Part shown: positions 18,383 through 27,073 of the stretch, one piece after another
How the letters are laid out: the number at the start of each line of letters is the position of its first letter
How positions within the stretch are numbered: the stretch's first letter is position 1
Source: CAIXSC01 sp046349855
Lineage (GTDB): Bacteria > Planctomycetota > Planctomycetia > Pirellulales > Pirellulaceae
Reading direction: 5' to 3'
Assembly (NCBI GenBank): GCA_046349855.1
Contig: JAXMBM010000004.1
Coordinates: forward strand, 62,001-126,000
DNA length: 64,000 bases
Position numbers and translations under genes: made by a program
The notes under the pieces: model-generated
Told to the model about the DNA's origin: nothing
The model's input: only the letters and a program-made list of their open reading frames with translations
Databases searched by the model: none

Positions 18383-18822
18383 AACCGAACTCCTTTCTGC
18401 GGCCCCGTCCGGGGCCAGGCCGAGTTCGCGGGCGCCGGAGAGCATGGGCGGCAGGCGAACGCTGTGGCCGACAAGCAGCGCTGCATGCGGTCCCTCTCAC
18501 GGCCACAGTGCTCGACAGGTTGCGATGACTGTCGAGCGCAGATTCCCTGCCTTGCCGCGACGACTCGGTAGACACTCCATCGAATCGCGGGCCCGCGCGT
18601 TTCCAGTGCCGCGCCGGTCGTGCCCGGGAGGACTACTGGGCAATCCCTAGCAATTCCAGGAAGGACTCCAGTTCCTCCGGTTTCGCGACGAAATAATAGG
18701 TGCTGGCCCTGGTACGACCGGCAGCGGCAGGCAGGCTTGTCTAATCGTCAAGCTTCGCCGGCCCTGCCTATTCCTCTTGACCGTCAGGCCGGGATTCCGG
18801 TAGTCTGGCGCGCGTTGTTCAT
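18383..18822. other. 440-base region without an intact gene, containing a possible coding remnant
   Basis: No complete gene is seen. On the minus strand, bases 18633-18740 form a short frame between two stop codons whose end has a protein-like composition (TYYFVAKPEELESFLELLG), unlike the surrounding noise. No start codon with a ribosome-binding site precedes it, so it may be the remnant of a gene whose 5' part was lost when the tRNA region was rearranged. The family was not recognised. The right end carries the tRNA promoter. Confidence 0.35.
18777..18806 (+). promoter_or_regulatory. Promoter of tRNA-Cys
   Basis: TTGACC and TAGTCT are separated by 18 bases, and the -10 box ends 16 bases before the first base of the tRNA, a normal distance for a short tRNA leader. 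Confidence 0.45.
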
Positions 18823-18894
18823 GGCTCCGTAGCCAAGCGGCTAAGGCAGTGGATTGCAAATCCACCATCCCCGGTTCGAATCCGGGCGGAGCCT
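18823..18894 (+). tRNA. tRNA-Cys (GCA)
   Basis: A full cloverleaf can be drawn: acceptor stem GGCTCCG / CGGAGCC, D arm with AGCC and GGCT around AAGC, anticodon stem GTGGA / TCCAC with loop TTGCAAA (anticodon GCA at 18856-18858), and T arm CCCGG TTCGAAT CCGGG. The discriminator base is T, as expected for tRNA-Cys. CCA is not encoded. The gene is followed by CTTTTTCTTCT, a T-rich stretch suited to termination. Confidence 0.97.
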
Positions 18895-19061
18895 CTTTTT
18901 CTTCTCCGCAGCGGCGCTGGCCTTCGACGGTCAGCCTGCGGCCATTCGTCGGACAACGCCGGCTGGCTGTTGCCTTCCTGCGGCGGCCTTCTTGTGACGG
19001 TCTTCTGGGTCACGCCCGTTGGGGGCGGACCGGCGTGTCGCCAGTCACGAGGCCAGCGAGC

Positions 19062-19406
19062 TCAGCCTGTGACCGACGGCTCGACCAGCGCTTCCGCCAG
19101 CGTGCCGCGGAGGTCAAAGAACCGATCGAGCTTGGTGACGCTGAGCACGACGGCGATGAACGGTGGCACGCCGCAGAATACCACGCGACTTCCGTTGGTG
19201 TTCGCGTGCGCCACCAGAGTGACCAGGTTCCCCAGTCCCTGTGAGTCGATGCGCTGGGAATGCGTCAGATCGAATACCACCTTGCGTCCCGCGGTGGCGA
19301 CGTACGGATGAATCTGCTCACGCAGCGGATCGCGAATCGATTCATCGATGGGCCCGTGAGTTTCCACCACCAGGGCTTCGTCCCGTTCGATTACTTTCAG
19401 TTCCAC
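19062..19406 (-). CDS. STAS-domain protein (anti-sigma factor antagonist-like)
   Basis: 114 residues, the length of a single STAS domain. It begins MELKVIERDEALVVETHGPID and contains KVVFDLTHSQRIDSQGLGNLVTL, where DSQGL is the segment holding the phosphorylatable Ser of SpoIIAA-type antagonists, so a partner-switching role with an anti-sigma kinase (RsbW/SpoIIAB type) is possible. The later VVFCGVPPFIAVVLSVTKLDRFF matches the family's third strand and helix. No anti-sigma kinase or sigma gene is adjacent. It is divergent from the DUF1549/DUF1553 gene. Confidence 0.85.
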   Translation of the reverse strand: MELKVIERDEALVVETHGPIDESIRDPLREQIHPYVATAGRKVVFDLTHSQRIDSQGLGNLVTLVAHANTNGSRVVFCGVPPFIAVVLSVTKLDRFFDLRGTLAEALVEPSVTG

Positions 19407-19542
19407 GCTACGTCCCCTTGCTTGGTTCGACTCTTGTCATCCGCCCGCCGCTCAGCGGATAATCAACGCCGGTTCGAGGTACCTGCCAGACCGCTTTCGA
19501 CGTTGCCCACGTACGCCGCCAAGTTCGCGGCTCGATTGTACT

Positions 19543-22500
19543 ATGGACCGCTCGCCTTTGTTTCGGCACCGCTCATTCTGGCAGGTGCTGGCGATCTTGC
19601 TGGCCGTCGGTGGCGGCCGGGCGACGGGGGAAGACGACCTGCCCCGATTTGCTACGGACATCGCGCCGCTCCTCAAGACCCAGTGCGTGAAATGTCATGG
19701 ACCAGCCGTGCGCGAGGGGGATCTGTTCCTGGGAACGGCGGCCGGGGTGGTTCGAGGAGGTAAGGCTGGGCCAATCGTCCGGCCACACGACTTGCAGCGC
19801 AGCCTGATGTGGACGCGGGTTGCGGCCGGAGAAATGCCGCCGGATCGCCCGCTCTCGGCGAGCGACCAGGCCATGCTGAAACGCTGGATTGAAGGGGGAG
19901 CGCCGGGGCTGGTGGAGATGCGTCGCCCGACCACGGAGGGGCAGCCACCATCAGCCGAATCGGATCTGGCGGCGGATCACTGGGCCTTCCGGCCGCTGCG
20001 GCGACCTGCCTTGCCGACGGTGCGGCAGGCGACCGGATTGCGGACCCCCATCGACTATTTCATCCAGGAAGCCCTGGAACGGGAGGGGCTCAGTCTCCGT
20101 CCCGCGGCACCCCCACTCATCCTGGCGCGCCGCGCCCGCTGGGCTCTCACGGGGCTTCCGCCGACGGCCGATGAGGCTGCGTCACTGGACGGAGCGCCGG
20201 CCGATTCCACCTACGAGCGCTGGGTCGATCGCTGGCTGGCGTCGCCACAGTTCGGGCCGCGATGGGCCAAGTACTGGCTGGATGCGGCCGGCTACGCCGA
20301 TTCGAACGGGTACTTTGGAGCGGACACGGACCGGCCGCTGGCCTATCGTTATCGCGACTATGTCGTGCGGGCCTGTCAGCAGGACAAGCCTTACGACCAG
20401 TTCATCCGGGAACAGTTGGCGGGGGACGAACTGATCGGATTTCGACCTGATCAACCGGTCACTGCCGAGCACATTGCCTGTCTGGAGGCGACCCATTTTC
20501 TCCGCAATGGCCAGGATGGTTCGGGGGAGAGTGACGGCAATCCCGACGAGGTTCGAGCGGATCGTTACTATGCCTTGGAGTCGAGCCAGCAACTGATCGG
20601 CGGCACGCTGCTGGGACTGACCGTGCAATGCGCCAAGTGCCACGACCACAAATACGAACCATTCTCGCAGAAGGATTACTACGGGTTGCAGGCCATCCTC
20701 TACCCGGCCTTTCCGCTGGAGCAGTGGGTAAAACCCAACGAACGATTTGTTTATGCCGCGTTACCGGGCGAGGTTGCGGCCTGGGAAGAGGCGCTGGCAC
20801 GGCTCGACGGCCAACTGGCCGCGCAACAGTCGGAACTCGCCGCCTGGGTACAGGCCGAGCGCCCGACCGGCGAACGGCTGTTCGTGGATGACTTTGACGA
20901 CGATGGATGGGCCGAGCGGTGGAGTGCCACCGCGCCGGGAGACGACGCTCCGGGAGGCACGCCGGCGGTGAAACTGGCGGGTGACGCCGCGCCACTGGCC
21001 CGCGTGCGGGACGGACGACTGCACATCGTGGAAGGTGGTGGAGCCGGTAACCGTTGGCTGTCGACGCGACAGTCGTTTGACTGGACGCCCGAGCGAACGG
21101 GCGAGTCGATCCAGGTGACCTTTGACCTGGTCGATCATCGACTCGGCGCTCAGGGAACTCCGGCGGCGCGCATCGGATACTACATCGCCCTGCACGACTT
21201 TGACGACAACGCACCGCTCGAAGGCGGCAATATTCTGATCGATGGCCATCCGGAAACCAGCACCGCGGTGCAAGTCGACTATCCCGGTACCGACGCGCGG
21301 TCGGTCGGGCAGATCGGCAGTACCGGGTATCGCCCCGGGCGGAACTATGGCGTTCGCATCACGAATATGGGCGAAGGGAAATACCGACTGGAACAGTTGG
21401 TCGATGGTTTACCGGAAGACAAGTCACTGCTGCTCACAGCCGCCGATCTTCCGGCCGGCGGGTTTGGCTTTGAGTATTGTTGCGGGCGGAGCTTCGTGGT
21501 GGATCGCGTGTCCGTCGAACGCTACCGGCAAGCGGCGCCCGGCACGCCGTCAAGTTCACCGGCTCCGGCCGCGACCCTGGCCTCGTTCGAACAACGCTGG
21601 AAGCAGAGACGCAGTACCAGGGACCGGCTGAAGAAGGAACGAGACCAGCTGGCGGGACAGAAGCCCGGCAAGATTGCGTGGTTGTCCGATGTCTCGCCCA
21701 CTCCCCCGGCAGTGCATCGGCTGATTCGCGGCAATTATGCGACGCGGGGCGAACCGGTGGATCCGGGAGTGCCTGCCGTTCTGGCGGGTGAGTCGCCGCC
21801 GTTCTCGGTTCCCCCGGCCGCTCCCGGTCAGCGCACCACGGGCCGGCGGTTGGCCTTTGCGCAATGGCTGACGCGACGCGATTCGCGTCCCGCGGCGCTG
21901 CTCGCGCGGGTTCATGTCAATCGGATCTGGCAACACTATTTTGGCCGTGGGCTGGTGGCCACGCCGGATAATCTGGGGTTGAGTGGTGCGGCCCCCACTC
22001 ACCCGGAGCTGCTCGAATGGCTGGCGGCCGAACTGGTGGACTCCGGCTGGCAAACCGCAACGATTCACCGCTGGATCGTCCATTCCAGCACCTTTCGCCA
22101 GACCAGCTCCGTGACCGAACTCGCCCGGCAGCGCGATCCGTCGAATCAACTGTGGAGCCGTTTTCCGCTGTTGCGGCTGGATGCCGAAGCGCTGCGGGAC
22201 GGCCTGCTGGCAGCCAGCGGCGAACTCGACCTGGAGCTGGGGGGACCTTACATCCCCACGCAACGCGATGGCGACGGCGAGGTGCTGGCGGATGAAGGGA
22301 CAGCGGGAGCGCGTCGGCGCTCTCTCTACCTGTACCAGCGCCGCACGCAGATTGTCAGTTTTCTCCAGCTGTTCGATGCGCCGTCGATTGTCTTTCACAG
22401 CGCTCAACGCAACCGGTCGGCGACGCCCCTGCAATCGCTGGCGCTGCGCAATTCGTCCTTTGTCCTGCGCCGCGCGGAGGTGCTGGTAGAACGGTTGGAG

Positions 22501-22710
22501 CGGGAGGCGAGCGACGAACCGGCCCGCCTGGCAAGGCTCTACGCGCTGGTGCTCACGCGGCACATCGCCGACGACGAGCGCCAGGCGGCAGGCGAATTCC
22601 TGGACGCTCAGACGGGTCGCTACCCAGGGCAGGCCGACGCGCGGCGACGCGCCTGGATCGATCTGGTCCAGGCGCTGCTCGTCAGCAACGAGTTTCTGTA
22701 CGTGGAGTGA
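19543..22710 (+). CDS. Planctomycete cytochrome c / DUF1549 / DUF1553 protein
   Basis: 1055 residues. A signal peptide (FWQVLAILLAVGGG) is followed by a PSCyt1 domain with heme motif CVKCH at residues 48-52. DUF1549 spans roughly residues 160-370 and holds a second heme-type motif, CAKCH (VQCAKCHDHKYEPFSQ). Residues about 440-670 form an inserted all-beta domain resembling the concanavalin-like DUF1080 fold (LHIVEGGGAGNRWL, GGFGFEYCCGRSF). DUF1553 occupies about 790-1045 (GRRLAFAQWLTRRD, RVHVNRIWQHYFGRGLV, NRSATPLQSLALRNS). Families of this type are found in large numbers only in planctomycetes and relatives; roles in periplasmic redox breakdown of polysaccharides have been proposed but not proven. 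It is followed after seven bases by its DUF1501 partner. Confidence 0.9.
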   Translation: MDRSPLFRHRSFWQVLAILLAVGGGRATGEDDLPRFATDIAPLLKTQCVKCHGPAVREGDLFLGTAAGVVRGGKAGPIVRPHDLQRSLMWTRVAAGEMPPDRPLSASDQAMLKRWIEGGAPGLVEMRRPTTEGQPPSAESDLAADHWAFRPLRRPALPTVRQATGLRTPIDYFIQEALEREGLSLRPAAPPLILARRARWALTGLPPTADEAASLDGAPADSTYERWVDRWLASPQFGPRWAKYWLDAAGYADSNGYFGADTDRPLAYRYRDYVVRACQQDKPYDQFIREQLAGDELIGFRPDQPVTAEHIACLEATHFLRNGQDGSGESDGNPDEVRADRYYALESSQQLIGGTLLGLTVQCAKCHDHKYEPFSQKDYYGLQAILYPAFPLEQWVKPNERFVYAALPGEVAAWEEALARLDGQLAAQQSELAAWVQAERPTGERLFVDDFDDDGWAERWSATAPGDDAPGGTPAVKLAGDAAPLARVRDGRLHIVEGGGAGNRWLSTRQSFDWTPERTGESIQVTFDLVDHRLGAQGTPAARIGYYIALHDFDDNAPLEGGNILIDGHPETSTAVQVDYPGTDARSVGQIGSTGYRPGRNYGVRITNMGEGKYRLEQLVDGLPEDKSLLLTAADLPAGGFGFEYCCGRSFVVDRVSVERYRQAAPGTPSSSPAPAATLASFEQRWKQRRSTRDRLKKERDQLAGQKPGKIAWLSDVSPTPPAVHRLIRGNYATRGEPVDPGVPAVLAGESPPFSVPPAAPGQRTTGRRLAFAQWLTRRDSRPAALLARVHVNRIWQHYFGRGLVATPDNLGLSGAAPTHPELLEWLAAELVDSGWQTATIHRWIVHSSTFRQTSSVTELARQRDPSNQLWSRFPLLRLDAEALRDGLLAASGELDLELGGPYIPTQRDGDGEVLADEGTAGARRRSLYLYQRRTQIVSFLQLFDAPSIVFHSAQRNRSATPLQSLALRNSSFVLRRAEVLVERLEREASDEPARLARLYALVLTRHIADDERQAAGEFLDAQTGRYPGQADARRRAWIDLVQALLVSNEFLYVE

Positions 22711-22717
22711 CCGACCG

Positions 22718-24166
22718 ATGAATGGTGGCGGCAGCTGGATCGCGGGACGGGATGCTGGGAGTGAGTTGTCGCGGCGGGCGTTCCTGGCACGTCACGCCGG
22801 CGGGGTCGGCGCTCTGGCGCTGGCTCATCTGCTGTCGCAGGAGGGGACCGCGGCGCCAGCCTCTGCGGTCGCGACGGCCGGTGCGCGATCGCGACCGGCG
22901 CGGGCCCGGCGTGTCGTGTGTCTGTTTCAGCATGGCGGTCCCAGCCAGATGGACCTGTTCGATCCCAAGCCGGCCCTGCAGAAATACCATGGCCAGCCCT
23001 ACCCGGGAGGCGAACTGGAAGTGCACTTCGACAAGCAGAAAGGGAATGTGCTGGGGAGTCCCTACCGCTTTCAGAAGTTCGGTTCATCGGGGCTGGAACT
23101 GTCGGAACTGTTGCCGTTTACCGGAGCTCTGGCCGATGACTTGACCGTGGTACGCTCGATGAACACCGAGTCGGTCGATCACGAGTCGGCACTGCGTTTG
23201 ATTCACACGGGGAGGTTCCTGGCTGGTATGCCGGTCTGGGGATCGTGGGTCGTCTACGGTTTGGGGACGCTGAATGCCAATCTGCCGGCCTACGTGGTGT
23301 TGACCGATCCGGGCGGATATCCGGTGGATGGCGAACGGAACTGGTCCTCGGCCTGGTTGTCGGCGACCTACCAGGGCGTTCAGTTTCGGGCTGGACGATC
23401 ACCGGTACTCAATCTCGAACTGCCCGCGGGACGCCCGGAGATTCCTGGGGCCCGCGCGGCACAGACTCAGTTTCTCCAGCAGCTCAATCGGCGTCACCTG
23501 GCGCGACACCCTGAGCAGGATGAACTGGCCGCCCGCATCGACCATTTCGAAACAGCGGCGCGGATGCAGCTGGCCGTCCGGGAAACGCTCGATCTGTCTC
23601 AGGAGACGGCGGCCACGCGCCGGATGTACGGTCTCGAAAACGACGCGACTCGGGAATACGGCACGCGGTGCCTGCTGGCTCGCCGTCTGCTGGAACGCGG
23701 AGTCCGCTTCGTGCAGCTCTACCTGCAGGGGCAACCGTGGGATACTCACAGCCGCAATGCCGAATCGCTGAAAGGACTTTGTGCGAAGACCGATCAGCCG
23801 AGCGCCGCGCTGGTTCAGGACCTCAAGCAACGCGGGCTGCTCGACGATACGATCGTGCTCTGGTCAGGCGAGTTTGGCCGGCTGCCGGTGTCGCAGGGAA
23901 CCGATGGTCGCGACCACAATCGGCACGGGTTTTCCCTGTGGCTCGCCGGCGGCGGATTCCGCGGCGGCTACGTGCACGGAGCGACGGACGACTTCGGTTA
24001 TCGCGCCGTTCAGCAGGTGGTCACCGTCCACGACCTCCACGCCACACTGCTCGAGGCACTCGGCCTGGACCACCATCGCCTGGCCGTGCCCCATGACGGT
24101 CGGGACACGAGTCTCACCGATGCCGACGTCACCCAGGCCCGCGTCGTGCCGGAACTGCTGATCTGA
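22718..24166 (+). CDS. DUF1501 Tat-exported protein
   Basis: 482 residues. The N-terminus carries a twin-arginine signal (LSRRAFLARHAGGVGALALA) and so should be exported folded. The body matches the DUF1501 family, which has a sulfatase/alkaline-phosphatase-like fold: VCLFQHGGPSQMDLFDPKP near the start, SMNTESVDHESALRLIHTG, then YLQGQPWDTHSRNAESLKG, VLWSGEFGRLP and GRDHNRHGFSLWLAGGG near the end, which supply likely metal ligands. It is the usual downstream partner of DUF1549/DUF1553 proteins, and starts seven bases after that gene, so the two are almost certainly co-transcribed. The substrate is unknown. It converges on hemB. Confidence 0.92.
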   Translation: MNGGGSWIAGRDAGSELSRRAFLARHAGGVGALALAHLLSQEGTAAPASAVATAGARSRPARARRVVCLFQHGGPSQMDLFDPKPALQKYHGQPYPGGELEVHFDKQKGNVLGSPYRFQKFGSSGLELSELLPFTGALADDLTVVRSMNTESVDHESALRLIHTGRFLAGMPVWGSWVVYGLGTLNANLPAYVVLTDPGGYPVDGERNWSSAWLSATYQGVQFRAGRSPVLNLELPAGRPEIPGARAAQTQFLQQLNRRHLARHPEQDELAARIDHFETAARMQLAVRETLDLSQETAATRRMYGLENDATREYGTRCLLARRLLERGVRFVQLYLQGQPWDTHSRNAESLKGLCAKTDQPSAALVQDLKQRGLLDDTIVLWSGEFGRLPVSQGTDGRDHNRHGFSLWLAGGGFRGGYVHGATDDFGYRAVQQVVTVHDLHATLLEALGLDHHRLAVPHDGRDTSLTDADVTQARVVPELLI

Positions 24167-24208
24167 AACGGTCGCCTCACCGGCGGGGACAGTTCCGCGG
24201 GCGGTGTG

Positions 24209-25219
24209 TCAGCGTGAGCCGTTCAACCACCGGGCGGCAGCTTGCGCCCAGTAGGTGAGAATCGACGTGGCGCCGGCGCGGCGGATGGCGGTCAGCGATT
24301 CCAGGACGATTGCCTGCTCGTCGACCCACCCCTGAGCGGCTGCCGCTTTGACCATGCTGTACTCGCCCGACACGTTGTAGGCGGCCAGAGGGACGCCAGG
24401 ATAACGGTCACGAATGGCCCGCAGGATGTCCAAGTAGGCGAGCGCCGGTTTGACCATGATCATGTCGGCCCCTTCCTGCAGGTCGAGTCCGACTTCACGC
24501 AGCGCCTGGTCGGCGGCCGCGGCAGGGTCCATCTGGTAGGCGCGGCGATCGCCAAACTGAGGAGCGCTTTCGGCCGCATCGCGAAACGGACCATAGAACG
24601 CGCTGGAGTACTTGGCCGCATAGCTCAGGATCGGTACATGCGTGAGCCCGGCCTGGTCGAGGGCCTGGCGAATCGCGCCCACCATCCCGTCCATCATGCC
24701 GCTGGGGGCGATCACGTCCGCCCCGGCACGTGCCATGCTGACCGCCTGGCGACCGAGAAGCTCCAGAGTGGCGTCGTTGTCGACGTCGGGCCGTCCCGTG
24801 CGCTCGTTGACCACTCCGCAGTGCCCATGATCCGTGTACTCGCAGCAACACACGTCGGCGATGCGCACCACGTCCGGCGCGGCGTCGCGTGCCGCCCGCA
24901 GGGCCTGCTGGACGATCCCCTCCTCGGCAAACGCTCCCGATCCGATCGCGTCCTTGTGAGCGGGAATGCCGAACAGGATGATGCCACCCAATCCCAGGTC
25001 GCGCGCCGTCACCACTTCGTCCCGCAGGCGGTCGACGGAGAGCTGATACTGACCGGGCATCGAACCGATCGGTTGGCGAATGTTCGTACCCGGGCGGACG
25101 AACAGCGGTTGGATGAAGTTCTGCGGGACCAGTCGCGTTTCGCGGACCAGCTGGCGGATGCCCGGATGGTGCCGCAGGCGGCGCAGTCGCGTGAGGGGGA
25201 AGGCGGAGAATGGATTCAT
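24209..25219 (-). CDS. hemB: Delta-aminolevulinic acid dehydratase (porphobilinogen synthase)
   Basis: 336 residues; condenses two 5-aminolevulinate molecules to porphobilinogen in heme and cobalamin synthesis. The zinc-binding region reads DVCCCEYTDHGHCG, with the three cysteines of the zinc-dependent class. The two Schiff-base lysines lie in YAAKYSSAFYGPFRDAA and MIMVKPALAYLDI. APSGMMDGMVGAIRQAL is also typical. Length and start (MNPFSAFPLTRLRRLR) match the family. It is divergent from truB with a 54-base gap that must hold both promoters. Its role as tetrapyrrole supplier fits with cobL elsewhere in the window and with the heme-motif proteins. Confidence 0.97.
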   Translation of the reverse strand: MNPFSAFPLTRLRRLRHHPGIRQLVRETRLVPQNFIQPLFVRPGTNIRQPIGSMPGQYQLSVDRLRDEVVTARDLGLGGIILFGIPAHKDAIGSGAFAEEGIVQQALRAARDAAPDVVRIADVCCCEYTDHGHCGVVNERTGRPDVDNDATLELLGRQAVSMARAGADVIAPSGMMDGMVGAIRQALDQAGLTHVPILSYAAKYSSAFYGPFRDAAESAPQFGDRRAYQMDPAAAADQALREVGLDLQEGADMIMVKPALAYLDILRAIRDRYPGVPLAAYNVSGEYSMVKAAAAQGWVDEQAIVLESLTAIRRAGATSILTYWAQAAARWLNGSR

Positions 25220-25273
25220 AGTCTACAAATATAGCGTTCCAGGCAGATTCTCGCAGCACGCTTCGGTGGTCTT

Positions 25274-26224
25274 GTGTTTGGCTTCCTCCATTTCGATAAA
25301 CCTGCGGGCTGGACGTCGCGGGACGTGGTGAATCGAGTGCAATCGCGGGTCCGGCCGGTGAAGGTCGGGCATGCGGGGACGCTGGATCCGCTGGCGACGG
25401 GCGTGCTGGTGGTCGCGCTCGGGCCCGCCACACGCTTGGTGGATCAGGTCCAGCGACTCGAAAAAACCTACGTTGCCACGTTTCTCCTGGGACGCGAGAG
25501 CGACACGGAGGATATTACGGGTCAGGTGCAGGAACTGGTCGACCCTCCGGTCGCATCGGAGGCCGCTCTGCATGCTGTCCTGCCGCAGTTTCTCGGGACG
25601 ATTCAGCAGGTGCCGCCCGCTTTCTCGGCACTCAAAGTCCGCGGCCAGCGAGCGTATCAGTTGGCGCGTCGTGGCCAGTCTCTCGACTTGGCTCCGCGCC
25701 CGGTTCAGATCCACGCGCTGCGCGTGCTGGAGTACGTTTACCCGCGGCTAAGCTTGGAAATCGTCTGTGGCTCCGGCACCTATGTGCGGAGCCTGGGACG
25801 CGATCTTGCGCGGGCGCTCGGCACCGGCGCCGTCATGTCCGCGCTGCAGCGGACGGCGATTGGGCCCTTCCAACTGCGGGACGCGCTGTCGCCCGCGATC
25901 CTCGATACCGAGGACTGGCGGCAACACGTCCAGGGACCGCTGGCCGCCCTGCCCCACCTGCCCCGCTGGATTGTGACGCCGGCCGATGAGCGGCGGTTGC
26001 GCCAGGGGCAGACGATTGACGCTGCCGCGTACGAAGCGCGAACTCCTGCTGATCCCGTGACCATTGGTCTGGTGGCGGGCATCTCACTTGCCGGTGATGC
26101 CGTCGCATGTGCTGAGCGGGCGGCTGTCAGTGCCACGGGAGAGCTGGTGGCCCTGGTGAGTCCGCGTGGGGCGGGTGCCTGGGGACCGTTTCTCGGTTTT
26201 CCCGAGAGAGGCGAGCCTGCCTGA
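25274..26224 (+). CDS. truB: tRNA pseudouridine(55) synthase TruB
   Basis: 316 residues, starting at GTG. It isomerises U55 to pseudouridine in the T loop of tRNA. GFLHFDKPAGWTSRDVV is the family opening, and AGTLDPLATGVLVVALG contains the catalytic Asp. KTYVATFLLGRESDT, VPPAFSALKVRGQRAYQLAR and CGSGTYVRSLGRDLARALG are the other hallmark segments. The C-terminus shows an extra beta region like the PUA-type tail of TruB class II. It usually sits with infB/rbfA; here it is instead followed by a Nudix gene. Confidence 0.95.
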   Translation: MFGFLHFDKPAGWTSRDVVNRVQSRVRPVKVGHAGTLDPLATGVLVVALGPATRLVDQVQRLEKTYVATFLLGRESDTEDITGQVQELVDPPVASEAALHAVLPQFLGTIQQVPPAFSALKVRGQRAYQLARRGQSLDLAPRPVQIHALRVLEYVYPRLSLEIVCGSGTYVRSLGRDLARALGTGAVMSALQRTAIGPFQLRDALSPAILDTEDWRQHVQGPLAALPHLPRWIVTPADERRLRQGQTIDAAAYEARTPADPVTIGLVAGISLAGDAVACAERAAVSATGELVALVSPRGAGAWGPFLGFPERGEPA

Positions 26225-26249
26225 CGGCGCCGCCGCTGCGCCCTATACT
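26221..26249 (+). promoter_or_regulatory. Possible promoter of the Nudix/cysteine desulfurase genes
   Basis: CTGACG and TATACT are separated by 17 bases. The -35 box overlaps the truB stop codon. Transcription would start near 26256, giving a leader of about 150 bases to the chosen Nudix start. Confidence 0.4.
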
Positions 26250-26411
26250 GGGGACCAGGCTCCGACGAGGACCGCACGCCGCTCACGGTGGGCACGTCCG
26301 GCTGCCGCGAGCTTCCGGCGGAACGGATGAGTGCCCTGGCCCAACGCGGCCCGTGCGGCAGCGTTCGCCGGAATCGTCTGTTTCTTCCTTCAACGAGTCA
26401 GGAGTCGTGTG

Positions 26412-27044
26412 GTGAGTTCGCCCCTTCCTCCTTCCCCAGCCGTGGCTGTGGAACAGATCCTGGTGGTTCCCACGGCCCTGTTTCATCGACTGGGGCATTT
26501 TCAAGGTTTCTGCGGGGACGTCGAGCGTTATCTGGGAGAACTGCTGAGTCCTCAGCATACGAGCTATCGGCCGCGTCCGGAGATGGAACTGGATCCCTCC
26601 TTCAAGCAACTGATTCCCTATGTGGTGTTCCGTCACGTGGATGCCGCGGGCACCGTGCGGTTGTTCGAATACACACGAGGGCGGGGTCAGGGGGAGCAGC
26701 GGCTGCACAGCAAACGCAGCATCGGGATCGGTGGCCACATTTCCGCCGTCGATGCGGCGCACCACGATGTCTATGCGGAAGGGATGCGGCGGGAACTGGA
26801 GGAAGAGGTGGAGATCGACACTCCGTATACTCAGCGCTGTCTGGGGCTGATCAACGATGATCTGACCGAAGTCGGACGGGTCCATCTGGGAGTGGTGCAT
26901 GTGTGCGATGTGGTCGAGCCCCGGGTGCGGCCGCGCGAAGCGGATATTCTGGACGCCGCTTTCCGGCCCCTGAACGAATTGCGGTCTCGGCTGGACGGCT
27001 TCGAAACCTGGTCCCGCATCTGTCTGGAGCAGGCATTGTCCTGA
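26412..27044 (+). CDS. Nudix-family hydrolase
   Basis: 210 residues from a GTG at 26412, chosen because AGGAG lies seven bases upstream; the frame is open back to 26331 but that part is not conserved. The Nudix box appears as GGHISAV...EGMRRELEEEVEI, supplying the metal-binding Glu cluster, although the last position has Val-Glu-Ile rather than the usual Gly. The upstream strands (QILVVPTALF, LIPYVVFRHVD) and KRSIGIGGHIS resemble phosphoesterase-type Nudix proteins of bacteria that act on nucleotide or sugar diphosphates. The substrate is not identifiable. Cysteine desulfurase follows 29 bases downstream. Confidence 0.82.
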   Translation: MSSPLPPSPAVAVEQILVVPTALFHRLGHFQGFCGDVERYLGELLSPQHTSYRPRPEMELDPSFKQLIPYVVFRHVDAAGTVRLFEYTRGRGQGEQRLHSKRSIGIGGHISAVDAAHHDVYAEGMRRELEEEVEIDTPYTQRCLGLINDDLTEVGRVHLGVVHVCDVVEPRVRPREADILDAAFRPLNELRSRLDGFETWSRICLEQALS

Positions 27045-27073
27045 GAGATTGCAGCGCACCGTTCGCGGGCAGG

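Noticed and set aside
25219..25224. TAGTCT box in the hemB-truB gap as a promoter for truB
   Set aside because: No TTG-type -35 element lies 16-18 bases upstream, so the -10-like box alone was not accepted.
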